Shown here: one piece after another, positions 19,447-31,400 of the stretch | Layout: the number at the start of each line of letters is the position of its first letter | How positions within the stretch are numbered: the first letter of the stretch is position 1 | Source of the DNA: Corallochytrium limacisporum | Taxonomy: Eukaryota; Opisthokonta | Direction of reading: 5' to 3' | Length of the DNA: 39,947 nt | NCBI GenBank assembly: GCA_002811645.1 | Contig: PDIP01000022.1 | Coordinates: 59,284 to 99,230 of the forward strand | Translations under genes and position numbers: made by a program | Notes under the pieces: generated by a model | Database searches by the model: none | What the model saw: the letters and a program-made list of their open reading frames with translations, nothing else | What the model was told of the DNA's origin: nothing

Positions 19447-22400
19447 TTAAAATTCAACCACATTGGCAATTTGATTCAATATACGTTCGTCAGTGTGGGT
19501 GCAATTGAATGTGGAATCCCCTCGATTTCCCACATTCAATGCAACACACCCAGCTGGGACGGGCCTGCTTTCAATTTGTTGTCTATGAATCGGGCTGCTT
19601 TGGACCAGAAGCAACCATAGTCGATCGGAGAAGCCATTGTCTACCAAAAATTGAATAATACGCATCCCATCCACGGACTTTTCCCATGACGTGTCGATTA
19701 GGGCTGGCCACAGTTGATTGAGAATTCTATCACATACATCCTCATCAATCGCAATTACCTCGAGGACATGCAAGAGAGAATTACACAATTGCTCTGACAC
19801 GTCCTTGGACAATCCCATGTCTAAGCTAGAGTCCAATAGACGATTGCAAAATGACGTGAGGAATGTATCCAGTGCGTCCGATAAAAACTTCTGTTTCGTG
19901 AATGTCGGTGCCACCTTCACAATGCACTCCATCACTTGAGCAGTATTGCGAACCAATCGTAAGTCAGGGCTACACAGACACACTGCCATCGATTGCCAGC
20001 TAGTATGAATGAGCGGCAGAAGCAAACCATCACTCTCACTCTCCCCTAGGCAGCCAATAGTTTCACCAATTACGCTGAGAGCAATGATGCGCAGACTGTA
20101 GGAGCGGCTCATGAGCGCGTCTTCGCAGAGGAGTGTGGCATCTACTAGCAACTGCAACAATTTTTTACTTCCCTGCTTCCCATGGCTCGATGTTTCCACT
20201 TGTCGAGCCAGGTCTTCGGCGGTTAGATCTTGTTGTGTGGTACAAACGCTGATGTCGCCCTCATCATTGGTTGCTGCAAAAGCAACCTTCAGCAGAGCTG
20301 GATCGTCCCTGTGCCATTGACGGATGCTCCTCACAAGGCTACGCAGAGCACGCATAGCACTCACACTCACAAGTGCATCCGGCTGTCGATGAACACAGTC
20401 GCCGATCTGTTCCACCAGGTCTCTGAGGTAGTGCACCGCTGATGGTTTAATGAGCGTGAAGAGTGCTTCCAGTAAGCTATACACGAACGTGGTATGGCCA
20501 GACAAGTGAACAGACTTCAGAACATCACTGACGATGTAGTCAAAGTTATCCTCAATGAGCCCTTTGATAGCCCCATCCGATGAAGAACCGGTGACCAGCA
20601 TGGCCAAGTTTTCAAAGTATAGGCGAGCACTGGCAGATACAACAGCCATTTCTGATCCGTAGGCATACAACACAGGGAATAAAGTCTGCAACATGTGCCC
20701 GGGCAGCATGTCCCTATCTGTTTTCACAGTTGCAGACCTGACGTTTACGTGAAAGTGAGCCAACCGGATGCGTGTAGCATACGTCAGTACTTCTAATGCC
20801 TGCGCCTGGGAAATGGTGCGCATGGCTGCATGATCCGCAAAGGCGGTGACTCCCTGGATCTGGGACAAGACCCATGGAATGCACACTGCACTCCACGTGA
20901 GCTCAGCCTGGGACTGGGTGATGGAAGCCGCCTTGGGCAGGTTCACTAGAAGACCGCTTAGTACCTCTGCGGTCTCAAATTGTACGACTAATCTGGTCTT
21001 CGCCAGGGATGCGACCTGTGCTTGCGTGACCACAGTCTGCTCTTCAACAGCGTTTGAGATGCTTTCACCGTCAGGTGTGCTCACAACTGTGACCATGTCG
21101 GCCACTGTGATGTAGTCCAAGCCATTCAAGCACAATGCGAATGTCATTAGTGAGAAAGTAGACTGCATGCGCCGGTTGTCCAAGTATGCAAACGATTTAC
21201 GCAATGGAAAGTCATCCAAATGAGCTGCCTTATACAATTGATTTGTCACTGCCGAGGAGGTCTGTACGATCGCTCCGTCATCATAGCGTGCCTCAAGGAC
21301 GGAAGCAGATGTCAGCATATCATCCATAGGTTCTGCAAGCATGCACAGCAACTTGAAGATTCGCTGATGGGTGACCGAAGGGTCTGTCCAGTACTGAGAT
21401 TTGGGATCTATCCGAGAAATGACAAGAAGTGCAAGGGTTGCCGTCAGGAACCATTTCTCAATCACATCCCTCGGTGATGTGCTCAGTGCAAACGGCCGGA
21501 AGAGACAGTCCAACTGCTCATCTAGAATCCTTCGCAGCATGTCCATGACCGGCATAGATACGTTGCCGCGCATACCCAGCTCATGTACAAATTTGTCTAT
21601 CCGGGTGATCGTCTGCATGACATCATCGCCTTCACACTCTTTAGCAATGAACACCAGGCAGGCAGAAATGCAGCGATCGACGAACTTGGGTGCTAGAGTG
21701 AGCCCGCAGTGATGATAAAGTCGGAGAATCTCGCATTGCAAGCTTGCGCATCCCTCTAGGGACTCCATCGAGTTCTCACATATAGATAGTAGAGTGGCCA
21801 CGGATGGTCCAATGTGCGTTTCAGCGGTGGAAAGCCAGGCAAGGTTCATGTCAGGCCTCTGTTCCTTGTCCCGTTGACCTGGGGTCTGTAATGGATGCAT
21901 ACTGCCAATGCTTTGTGATTCCGCTTCCCTCGCAATGATCCCTTGCAACTCTTCACTAAGCGTCCTCTTAGCACTTTCCTTGACCCTGTGGGTCCTGGAC
22001 CCATTAACTTTCGACCAGTACGAATCATTGAAGCATGGAATAAGCCAGGAACTAAGGCACCGCATGCAGGACACAGCCTCTTTCCAGCTCTTGCCGTTGT
22101 TGGCCTCCATATTGCGCACCAATGATGCCGTTACACCAGGTAGGAATGCCGCCACGTGGCTTGGTCGTTCATCGAGAAGCTTCGAAGGAATCTTATTCAG
22201 CACATTCAAAGCCACCGTGCGCTCCTTGGGGGTCATGACCATGGACGGCTTGAACTCCTTCGACGACACTGCAGCCTGCAACAGTGCACTGGTACAATGG
22301 CCTACAATGACATGGTCCTCGTCCGTTTCACTCAGCAGCGACACGGTCCCAATTCGTACATTCTGTTGATTTGACCCATAAATTACTTTCATACTGAACA

Positions 22401-22869
22401 AATGATCCAGAAATTGACAACACTCAGACGACACCTCACCGTATAGTTTCCAAGATTTCTCCAAGCAGAAGGCTATGCTCTGCAGACACTCCCGCGCCAG
22501 CATACTAGGCACAGCATCTCTAAGATCTTCATCATTTTCCCGCAGGCCGGAGAAGTCGGTTAGCGTCTTGAATAACAATGTGTATGTAGACCAGAAGTAG
22601 ATGCAGGCATTGGATGTACATGCTGGATCACCTTTGCGCAGCCAGAGAGTATGTGCTACTCTGATGCCACTAACTGAGGTCAAGACGAACTGATGTAGAT
22701 ATGGATGACCCAGGCACGTTGATAGCACCTGTTTAATAGTGGAGTGCACTTCCTGAAGCAGATCCTCGATTTCTGTGTCTTTCTTTGAATGTGGTGTTAT
22801 GGCATTACGCAAAAGCTCCTGCGCACGAAGTGCCCGCATATACGACAACTGGGACGCCGGGTCACCCAT
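19447..22869 (-). CDS. TTI1: TTI1, TELO2-interacting protein 1 (TTT complex)
   Basis: A 1,140-residue HEAT-type alpha-solenoid. Tti1 is the central scaffold of the TTT complex that works with Tel2 and Tti2 in PIKK maturation. The best family markers are DNFDYIVSDV (about 774-783), which matches the conserved block before the C-terminal repeats, and LLLPLIHTSWQSMAVCLCSPDLRLVRNTAQVME (about 947 on), which corresponds to the LLPLIHxxW block of animal and fungal Tti1. Sequence outside these blocks is diverged. The ATG at 22869 starts MGDPASQLSYMRAL; the frame stays open 64 codons further, including an ATG at 23043, but that part looks non-coding. The SET gene ends about 235 bp upstream on the same strand. 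Confidence 0.8.
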   Translation of the reverse strand: MGDPASQLSYMRALRAQELLRNAITPHSKKDTEIEDLLQEVHSTIKQVLSTCLGHPYLHQFVLTSVSGIRVAHTLWLRKGDPACTSNACIYFWSTYTLLFKTLTDFSGLRENDEDLRDAVPSMLARECLQSIAFCLEKSWKLYGEVSSECCQFLDHLFSMKVIYGSNQQNVRIGTVSLLSETDEDHVIVGHCTSALLQAAVSSKEFKPSMVMTPKERTVALNVLNKIPSKLLDERPSHVAAFLPGVTASLVRNMEANNGKSWKEAVSCMRCLSSWLIPCFNDSYWSKVNGSRTHRVKESAKRTLSEELQGIIAREAESQSIGSMHPLQTPGQRDKEQRPDMNLAWLSTAETHIGPSVATLLSICENSMESLEGCASLQCEILRLYHHCGLTLAPKFVDRCISACLVFIAKECEGDDVMQTITRIDKFVHELGMRGNVSMPVMDMLRRILDEQLDCLFRPFALSTSPRDVIEKWFLTATLALLVISRIDPKSQYWTDPSVTHQRIFKLLCMLAEPMDDMLTSASVLEARYDDGAIVQTSSAVTNQLYKAAHLDDFPLRKSFAYLDNRRMQSTFSLMTFALCLNGLDYITVADMVTVVSTPDGESISNAVEEQTVVTQAQVASLAKTRLVVQFETAEVLSGLLVNLPKAASITQSQAELTWSAVCIPWVLSQIQGVTAFADHAAMRTISQAQALEVLTYATRIRLAHFHVNVRSATVKTDRDMLPGHMLQTLFPVLYAYGSEMAVVSASARLYFENLAMLVTGSSSDGAIKGLIEDNFDYIVSDVLKSVHLSGHTTFVYSLLEALFTLIKPSAVHYLRDLVEQIGDCVHRQPDALVSVSAMRALRSLVRSIRQWHRDDPALLKVAFAATNDEGDISVCTTQQDLTAEDLARQVETSSHGKQGSKKLLQLLVDATLLCEDALMSRSYSLRIIALSVIGETIGCLGESESDGLLLPLIHTSWQSMAVCLCSPDLRLVRNTAQVMECIVKVAPTFTKQKFLSDALDTFLTSFCNRLLDSSLDMGLSKDVSEQLCNSLLHVLEVIAIDEDVCDRILNQLWPALIDTSWEKSVDGMRIIQFLVDNGFSDRLWLLLVQSSPIHRQQIESRPVPAGCVALNVGNRGDSTFNCTHTDERILNQIANVVEF

Positions 22870-23104
22870 GTTGCATTCCAAATATCTGCCACATCCTACA
22901 AGGTCACTAGTGATCGTTCGTTCGCAGGAATAGAAGTTGAAATCGCCTATGGACCAGACAGATAATCGTACGATTCCTTTAATACATGATATTAAACATT
23001 TTCGCGGTGAATAACTTCTTGGTGGTCTGGTCCATGTTCCCATCCCTACCTCCGCAGTCAATTTTGCCGGACCTGGGGAAGGGGGAACGGATGACTATCC
23101 TCGC

Positions 23105-24865
23105 TCACTCCCCTTGGGAGTCATTTGGCTCCATTTCCAGCTCACCACGCGTCACAGTCTCGATGGCGACGATTCGTCTTTTGCATCTTTCCCGAGCAGA
23201 TTCTATAATTGCTACCTGTGCTTCGAGGTAGACCTTAATGTGATCAGCCAACCCACCAGCACTATGCGGTCCATGCTGCTGGACATATTCGTTAGTACTC
23301 TCCAGCGCACTTTGGATGGGCAGTTGCATGTGTTCCAGCACCTGCACCAGAGTGGTTAGGGCCGGCAGGTCCTGTGCTGCTTTCGAGTCTGGCATGTAAC
23401 TGAAAAGCTCGTCTTTGCTAGCGTTCTGAAGCCATTCCATTTCTTTTGGAGTGGAGGCGAGGAGAATCCGTACGCTTGCAAGCAGCGGACCAGGAATGGA
23501 GGAAGGCGAGCTCGCCGACTCGCTCCATGGCCCTCTTAGCTTTTGCTCTCTGATATTTACATCGTGCCTCTCCAGAATCTCAGTCTTTTCCACATGATTG
23601 GGATCTGCTTCATCGACACCTAGTTCGAATTCGTAAACGTCATGGGGATTCTCAGGGATAGAAAATCCGTAGAACAGGATGGCTTTGCTATTTGGAATAT
23701 TGCCATACGAGAGACAGACCTCGTCACCTTCTGTCACGCGCAAATAGCTTTGGTATTCGATAACGTTCCGCTCCTCATCGACTGCACCGTACCTGCACAC
23801 TTGGGCCCATGGACTATGATTCATAAGGTCTGCTGCAGGCACGATTGCTGCCCTGCGATGAGCCAGTCCCGGATACTTCAGTTGCATTGCGTAGGAGTAC
23901 CATATCTCCACCATCCACAGGTAATTATCGAATGTGAAGACCTCTTGTGTATCAAAGACTGCCGGGTAGGCCTCTGCCAGACCATTTATCATCTCGTGGT
24001 ACCGATTACGTACATGCATTTGTGCGGACACAACTTCATCGTATAATGGCGTTCCCTCAAGCATTTGCTGCGCAGCCTCGAGGTCGAGTCGTAGTCCTGT
24101 ATGCAGATTCGATGGCATAATACGCCAATAGGAGTAGAACCGTCCCTCTGATCCTTTCGCCCTGTCCGCTATGGAGTATAAGAGAGCCACAGTGTCCTCA
24201 TCAATGTCACTTATCTCTGTCTTCGATGTGCCTGCCAACACATCCTTGAAAACGGAACCCATAGTGGGATCATCGAGGGCGGCACGGACATCAATCACCT
24301 TGTCAAGCATAATTTCAAGCACACTGTCACCAGGCCGAATTGTCTTCCCGGGTCTTACAAAACACCCTCGCCATTCAAAACCATGATCTTGCTTTCTGCA
24401 AAACCGAGACTCAATTAGAGGCTCTGTGGCTGATGCCCACGCGCACAGTTCGTCAGCAGTCTGGTCCTGCACATTTGGGATTGAGGCAGTGGCTGGCGTG
24501 TGCATAGTTGTCTTCGATTGTCGCGCCAATTGAAGCATATAATCCGTGTACGGGTAGAGATCTGTGTTTAAAGTTTCAACGAAGCCCTCACCAAGCAATT
24601 TGGCCCGTCGAATCAAAAGTGACAGAGCAGCTGACTCATTCCGCACCGAAATCAAGTCACCGGGACCGTCCGCGGGCATTTGTATTCCAAGGAAATAGAA
24701 GTCATCGTCATCCATGCAAAGAATTCTTGCTGTAAGGATCAATTTGCGCACTGGCGCATCCGTTTTGACAGGAAGTTCTATACCATGCTGCTTCAAGAGT
24801 ACACGCTTAGGTTCCTGGAGCACATCCTGCACGGCAGAAAAGTAGGTTTCACCAAAAAGGTCCAT
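23105..24865 (-). CDS. Split-SET methyltransferase (SETD3/SETD4/RLSMT class)
   Basis: A 586-residue protein. The SET domain is split by a helical insertion, as in Rubisco-LSMT, SETD3, SETD4 and SETD6. The N-terminal part has an RGCFVRPGKTIRPGDSVLEI block (about 165-185); the C-terminal part has VPAADLMNHS (about 340-349) and CLSYGNIPNSKAILFYGF (about 381-398), which carry the Asn-His and Tyr-Gly residues that bind SAM and substrate. A helical RLSMT-type substrate-binding region follows (about 410-560). The first ~140 residues are less conserved. Targets in this class range from ribosomal proteins to actin histidine, so the substrate cannot be named. It is head-to-head with huntingtin. Confidence 0.85.
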   Translation of the reverse strand: MDLFGETYFSAVQDVLQEPKRVLLKQHGIELPVKTDAPVRKLILTARILCMDDDDFYFLGIQMPADGPGDLISVRNESAALSLLIRRAKLLGEGFVETLNTDLYPYTDYMLQLARQSKTTMHTPATASIPNVQDQTADELCAWASATEPLIESRFCRKQDHGFEWRGCFVRPGKTIRPGDSVLEIMLDKVIDVRAALDDPTMGSVFKDVLAGTSKTEISDIDEDTVALLYSIADRAKGSEGRFYSYWRIMPSNLHTGLRLDLEAAQQMLEGTPLYDEVVSAQMHVRNRYHEMINGLAEAYPAVFDTQEVFTFDNYLWMVEIWYSYAMQLKYPGLAHRRAAIVPAADLMNHSPWAQVCRYGAVDEERNVIEYQSYLRVTEGDEVCLSYGNIPNSKAILFYGFSIPENPHDVYEFELGVDEADPNHVEKTEILERHDVNIREQKLRGPWSESASSPSSIPGPLLASVRILLASTPKEMEWLQNASKDELFSYMPDSKAAQDLPALTTLVQVLEHMQLPIQSALESTNEYVQQHGPHSAGGLADHIKVYLEAQVAIIESARERCKRRIVAIETVTRGELEMEPNDSQGE

Positions 24866-25406
24866 GTCTCCTTCCTATTAGGATTCCTTCATGTTCGGTA
24901 GCATCAAATACTAAACGTGGTGAATTGAATGGACTATAGTTAATCGTGACCACAGACGTCATTGATAAGCGTGTTACGGGTTCCCAGAAGTACCTAAAGC
25001 GCGGCTTGACATCGCAAGAGAGATACTCTCCACGCGACTTTCTAGACCCGTTCCAGGGGCTATCGATTCGGAAGGTCGTCGGGAGGGGGTTTGTAGCGGC
25101 TCTTTACTCGTACGTTCGGACGGGTATCATTCTTTCCCTTGCGATCGGCGGCGGAAAATCGTGTCCACAAACCTTAGGCAATTGTCCTTGACAGGGTATT
25201 TGTTCAAAAGGTGGTTCTTTGACTTCAAATCTCTTCTTCTAGTGCCCTCTGAACAAAGTATACAGTAGATAGAACGAAATCCAACACTAGTAGGCATTCA
25301 ACGCGTAGCGATTGCAAATTCGGACAAGACATGTAACTCTATATCGATGACCGTCCTGATCAGCGCAGACGCCTAAGAGCCAGGCAATAAGATATCAAAC
25401 TGAATC
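24866..25406. promoter_or_regulatory. Divergent promoter region, SET methyltransferase / huntingtin
   Basis: 541 bp between two ATGs that point away from each other, so both promoters must lie here or overlap the genes. No gene is supported. No obvious TATA box or long palindrome was found. Confidence 0.55.
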
Positions 25407-28400
25407 ATGGACGCGATCAAAGCAGCTGTCGGTGTGTTATTGAATGATGGCAAAGCTTCCCAACCAGGAACCCCCAGGAAGGGACATGAGGAGAAGACGT
25501 CCACCATTGTAGCTGCGTTCCGCTCCGTCAAGAGTGCATATCGATCGCGCAAGATTGGTGCCGGCACCGGTGGTGGGGAAACAGACAGTACAGCAAGCAC
25601 GAGCTGGGATGACAAAGTAGCAGCGGTGGATCGCATCGTGCACGAAACTGTGTCCAATGGGCTGAACTCAGTAGACCACTTTAATGACATCTTGAGCACA
25701 GCCATCGAAGGCTTGTTTCAGGCCTACAACACAGGAGACAGCAACTTGCGGTTGGTGTGCGAGGAAGGACTAAACACTATCATCTTGCGAGTTCGTTCGC
25801 TACATCTTGGTCTACTTCAGGTCGAGCTATACAAGGAACTGCAAAACGAGCACTCGCAACAGCGGAGCCAGCGGTTGGCGTTTACAAAATTCGCTGCACT
25901 GGCCCACTTCACGCAGCCGAAGAAGTGCAAAACAATTGCGCCTTCCATGTTTCCATTGATGGCAGAGTATGTACTGCGAAAAGATGACGGCTTCCAGGAA
26001 ATTGTGGGGTCCCACATCGACAAGATCATAAAAGTGTTTGGTCCTTACGCCACCCCGGAGAATATTCAGCTCATGGCTGACAGTTGTGTGAGAAGCATGG
26101 TAGAATCTTCATCGCCCACCAGTCGGCGTTCCGCAGGGTTCACTATTCAAGCCATGGTAAGTTATGGACCATCGCAAGATGAAACTCTTCCAATGGTGCT
26201 GGACATGCTCTGGAAGAACCACTCATCCAATGCGGGCACTGACGGGGACGTTACTGATGACCGTCTATCTGGGCTGATTGGAACAGCCATGTGCCTGAAG
26301 TATTTATTGGAGGCCATCACAGAGAAGCAAATGGTTAATCGGAACAAATGGCGGAGCCAGACACTCCCAATTTGGCACTTCCTTGCCACAACTATTGAGG
26401 AACATGATCACAATGTCACTACACAGTGCCTTGAGGCCGCCATTGCGTTCATGAATTGTACGGAAAGGATGTTCAAGGCCCCGCTTGTGGAGAAACATGA
26501 CGACTTCATTCTCTTCCATCAACGGGTGCTGAAGATTCTGCTTTTGCAGACTTCAGCGGAAACTAAGCAACAAAGGCCACTGCGTACAAGCAATCTTGCT
26601 CTTAGTCTCAGCTTCTTAGGTGCAATGCTCTCGTTGATGCCGCAGAATATCGATACAGGCATGCTTTCTGCCTTGCAGGAGCTTACAAGGACCTTCTGTA
26701 CACATGAGGACCAATTGGTAAGAGCTCAGATAGCGCAAGTTTGTGCAGGTCTTGCGCACAATGCATTGATGTATTCTTCAGATCCTTCAGGGCCGTACGA
26801 TCGCTGCGACGTGCATCCAAGTCTCAGTTTAATGCACCGTCTCATCCTCGATTCTTCCCCGCAAACTTGCCGCACAGCAATCGCAGCAGCTGCATTGCCT
26901 TTCAATCCGTTGGTTGCCATTGGCTCGGCAACCGATATTCTTGTGACACTGGATTCCGTCCTGTGGCAATCTAAGAGCTCGTACTGGTTGTGTCGATACG
27001 AAGTGCTCAAATTCATTCAGAACTTGGACTTTATCAAGCTTGCTGTGCTCGATACCTTTAGCATTCAACCCATCACGCAGTCTACACCTCGCTCATCGAT
27101 CTCCGAAGGGAGCACAAGTCCCCGCAGGCCGTCAATCCCCGCCACATTTGTTCGGAACCGCGGGGGGGCTTTCTTTGAGCGGTGCTGGCAGATCTGTCTG
27201 TCACTCGTCTACGATGAAGATGAACGTGTGGCAGTGGCAGCCAGTGAATCACTCACTCGCATATTGATGAATGCCCCGGGTCAAACGGCAGGGGTAAGAG
27301 GCCTGTGGCAGGATGATATGAATGTGCAAGTTGATGGTCACCGTGGTGGCAGAGTTGTGAAAATGCCGGTCAACACTGATCGGTACTGCGAAGTCCTGGA
27401 CGAGACGTTCCGATCTCTAACCCACACTCTGTTCACTTGCAGTTCATCAAAGCAGCAGTGTCTCTGTGCATACAGAGCCATTCGGGGTCTTCTAATCGAC
27501 AACTGGGAAGCAAATGAAGTACGTAAACAGCGGGACCAGCGTGCGAATCTTTCTGACACAGTAATGGCATATGCAAATGACATTCTGGCATTTTCCATTG
27601 AGCAACTCTCAACCAGTAATTTTGGCATCGATTTGGGCATCCATACTGAACTGCTGGGTGTGATCAGTCAGCTTCTGATGTACCAAGAACTGCATATCGC
27701 CACCGGTGTGCGGCAGAGGCTATTGGTACACATACTACGCTGTCTAAATGTCTTCAAGAGCACTAAGGAATCGCAGTACCGTGCCCAAGCCACAAGCGGA
27801 AATGATAGCTCCAACGTCAAGTTTACAATGACCACCAGAGGCAAGCAAACAGAAAACGATTCTCCACATTTGGCTAAGAAGCAAGAGAAACACCCGGCAC
27901 AGCTGGCTGGAAGCCCGAGGTCCGCTGGGGAGAGCGAAGAGCACCAGGTACCCCGTTCTGGACTGTGTGCGTTTGAGCACATTCCACAGTACATGAATCT
28001 GAGAAACGTCCTGCAGGCAGCCCGAGATTCCGCCAGCACTTCACTCGATTTCACTCGCACAGACAAGTTTGTGGATCTGTTGAACGCACTATTGGGCACT
28101 TTGTCGTGGATCATTGAACGTCTGGGCAAGGCATTTAAGCTCTACACCGAAGTGACCCTACACCTTCTGACTGGTGTCAGCACATTGGCACCTACAGAAA
28201 CCATAAGTTGTGAGCTTGCCCTACTGCGCGCACTTTACGCCACACAGACGCGATCCAAGGATCTGCGTGCGGGCCATGCGTTACTGCCAGATCTCAGTGT
28301 CAAGTCTGAGACTGATTCAAATGCGCTGTGCGTGTCCTTTGAGCAACTATGCGCTGGAGATCGATTCGCGTTTAGGAACCGAAAGACCATCTTTTTGGGA

Positions 28401-31400
28401 GATGGAAACGTTGTCGCCGAGTCGCCAGCCAACGAAGTAAGTGATCTTTCCACCGAAAACGGGCAGGCTAATGTCAAGACAGATTCTGACTCCGTGCCTC
28501 TGGACAGAATTAGTCAGTTTGAGCCGCTGACCCTGTGGAGTGTGAATCAGTATGGCCGGACTGCCGATGTGTACCTCCAATGCGAAGTGATCGACAAGAT
28601 GATCTTTATGCTGCAGATTGGCATTGACCTTGAGGAATTGGGGATCACGAATCATCTGGTGGACATTATCAAAGGTCAGCTCGATATGGCAGCTCATGGA
28701 TACCACGAGGCATACCGTGTCGCCTTGCCCTCAATCATTCGCTTTCTTTGCCTTTTGCGGCGTAAGCAACATCAAGGGTCCTTCGAAGCGAAGGCAATTG
28801 TGGATCTGACTATCGATTTGCTGCCTCGTCTTTTGCCCGATGTACCCACAGCACAGGGATGCATGGAAGCAATTCTTCATTTCCTGCTGCCTCAGGAAGG
28901 TACCGGGCCTTCAGAAGACGACATGGATTCGCTTCATGAATTCATAGAGTTCATGCTGAAGAATCTCTCGTACCGTAGTGTGGCACAGAGCTTTGAATTC
29001 CTGATGAGCATTGCATCAAACGACGTGGCCGCAGAAACGGCAGACAAGGTCCTTGAGAAGCTTATGGTAGATATGGTGAGCGCGGAGATTGTTTCCTATG
29101 AAGATGGTGCGATTTTGGCACTGCAACCCACAATTTTGTACATCAGGAATAGTCAGCATATCGTACAGCTTTTGCAAGTCGGGCTAAAGCACCTCTGCAG
29201 ACGCCTAGATGATGACGCAAACTCGAGAAACTACGGAGCGGAAGATGCCATTTCTGATTTCAGGTATTTGGAAGTGCTGCTTCTGACTGAATACGTGCTT
29301 TACCATATTTCAGAAAAACTGAGATCGTTGGATAAAGACGCGCAGAAGGCTATAACTGCTATAGCTGGAGCAGTGGCCGATCTAGCCACTCGCATTCAGA
29401 GTTTGTACCACAGCGAAGACCTAGAGAACTATGCAGCTGAGTTGCTACGGTCGCACATGATCTACAATCGTCTGCTTATGAATCAAGCGCAACCAACTAA
29501 CGACCGCGAGCTGGGCCAAACATACTTGAAATTATTGCACGAAGTGCAGACCCGGAAGGCATACATCCCCATTCCTTCCACTGCAGTGTGGTATCGGTAC
29601 TGTGTGGATTTAAACCAGACCTTTTCTGTGGTAGACAAGGCCAATCCATGCCAGGTCTTCGGCTGTGACACCACGCTTGGTGTGTTCGATGCCATGGCAT
29701 TGGTCATTGTTGCTGTAACTTCTCAGAAGACCAAAAGTGTGCGTCTGCTGCGGGAATGGCATGGAGGATTAGAAATTGCCATGAATCACCTGGCCGAGGA
29801 GCGTACTGTGCAGGAAGCTTTGTCTGCCGTTATGGATGAGGGCGACCAGGAAATGCAAGAGGAGGTCATGGGCTATTTTGGGTCGTTGCTATCTGACCGG
29901 GAAAGCCAACTCTCATACGATCGTGCCAAGCGCTGCTGCATCTTGGCACGGTTGTTACTGAAACCGAGCAACGTGCAGCGTGCCTTGGCTTTCTGTAGCT
30001 ATTGTCCATACAGTGCCTTGCGCCGTCGCATGGCAAAGACCATTGAGGAATGTCTTGAAGGTCCCGAGGCGGTGGCGGAGGAGGTCAAGGAGTTCATGGA
30101 AGCCCACGGATCAAGTATGCGCATTTCGTTGTGCTTTGATTTGTCCAAGGTACCGCCTTCGAAGCTGATTACACCTCCGTTGTCGCCGAAAGTGGTGCTA
30201 TTGGACAAAATTCTGAGCATCTCAGAAACAACGAAGGCGCTAATATTGCTGACCCAACGATCTGGTCAGGATGAGACCGCTGACGATGCCAGCCGTAATC
30301 TCACCCAGAATTTGATCTCTCAGTGCGAGGAGCTTCTCGATCGCATGAGTTCGCACAACATGAACATACTTACGGATCCCCACGCCATACACATCTGCTG
30401 TACTGCAGCGGTGACAATCGGAGATGCGCTGCAGACTATTCGCATGAAGCGAAGAAGTTTGGAAGAGAAGGCCTTGGGCAAATTCATTGACCCGGATGAC
30501 ATGAAACCCGAGGAAGATTGGGTAGTTTGTCGCCGGAGGTACGAGGCCACCGTGGACAATCTGGTCGGGTCCAGCCTCGCTGCATGCAATGCCCGCATCA
30601 GCCGCATGACAGTGGCCAATCCCCTGCCGTCAGCCCTGCTACTGACTCTGATCACCACATGGTCTTTCTGTGCGAGTTTGGAGCGAATGTGGTCACCCAG
30701 TGATACCAACACGCACTCTCTCTACAATAGTGAAGGCCGTCCTGAGAATACTTACGCTCGCCAGGGTCTGATGAAGCATACGAACCCAATATCCTTTCTG
30801 TGCTTCTCCCTATGGGACACCATTGTGCCTGCCATGCAACGCAGGGAGTTCTGCCACCGCTTTCGACGCTGTCCAAGCAGCCAACGGCGAGCTATGTACT
30901 CGGGCATTCTGTATGAATGTGTGGCAGATATCTCCAAGAGCATGACTGCCGCGGGTATGCTCAAGATGGGCCAGCGTGTGCGATCAAAGCAGTACGTCAT
31001 GCGCCAGGTTCTAGAGGATTGCGTAGTACGCCTGACCCGCGGTTCCTATGAGCAAGTCTTCCAGCACATGCTCCGGGCTGGTCGCTCTAATGCTTTTTCA
31101 GTCTTTGAGCCTGAAGGTGACGGAGAGGATCAACTCCATCCCAGACCGGAAGACAATAACTTGTTTATTGATCTCGAGATGATGCATGATCCACAACACT
31201 TGGAAGAGTTTGTCAATGTCATCACTTTGTGTGGATGGCGGGATCGGAACGTGTTTGAGACCATGTGGAGTGCATTGCTCAGTGTGCTGGGTACTGCCCT
31301 GGGCCAGGCTGATGAGCCTGAATCAACCGAGCTAATCGTTTTCGCAGCCAAAGGACTTTTTGGCATGCTCTTGGATGGTCTCGCAGTCAGTAACGAACGC

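Noticed and set aside
23105-24865. SETD2/HYPB, a known huntingtin interactor
   Set aside because: The SET domain is split with an RLSMT-type C-terminal region and lacks AWS, post-SET and WW parts of SETD2.
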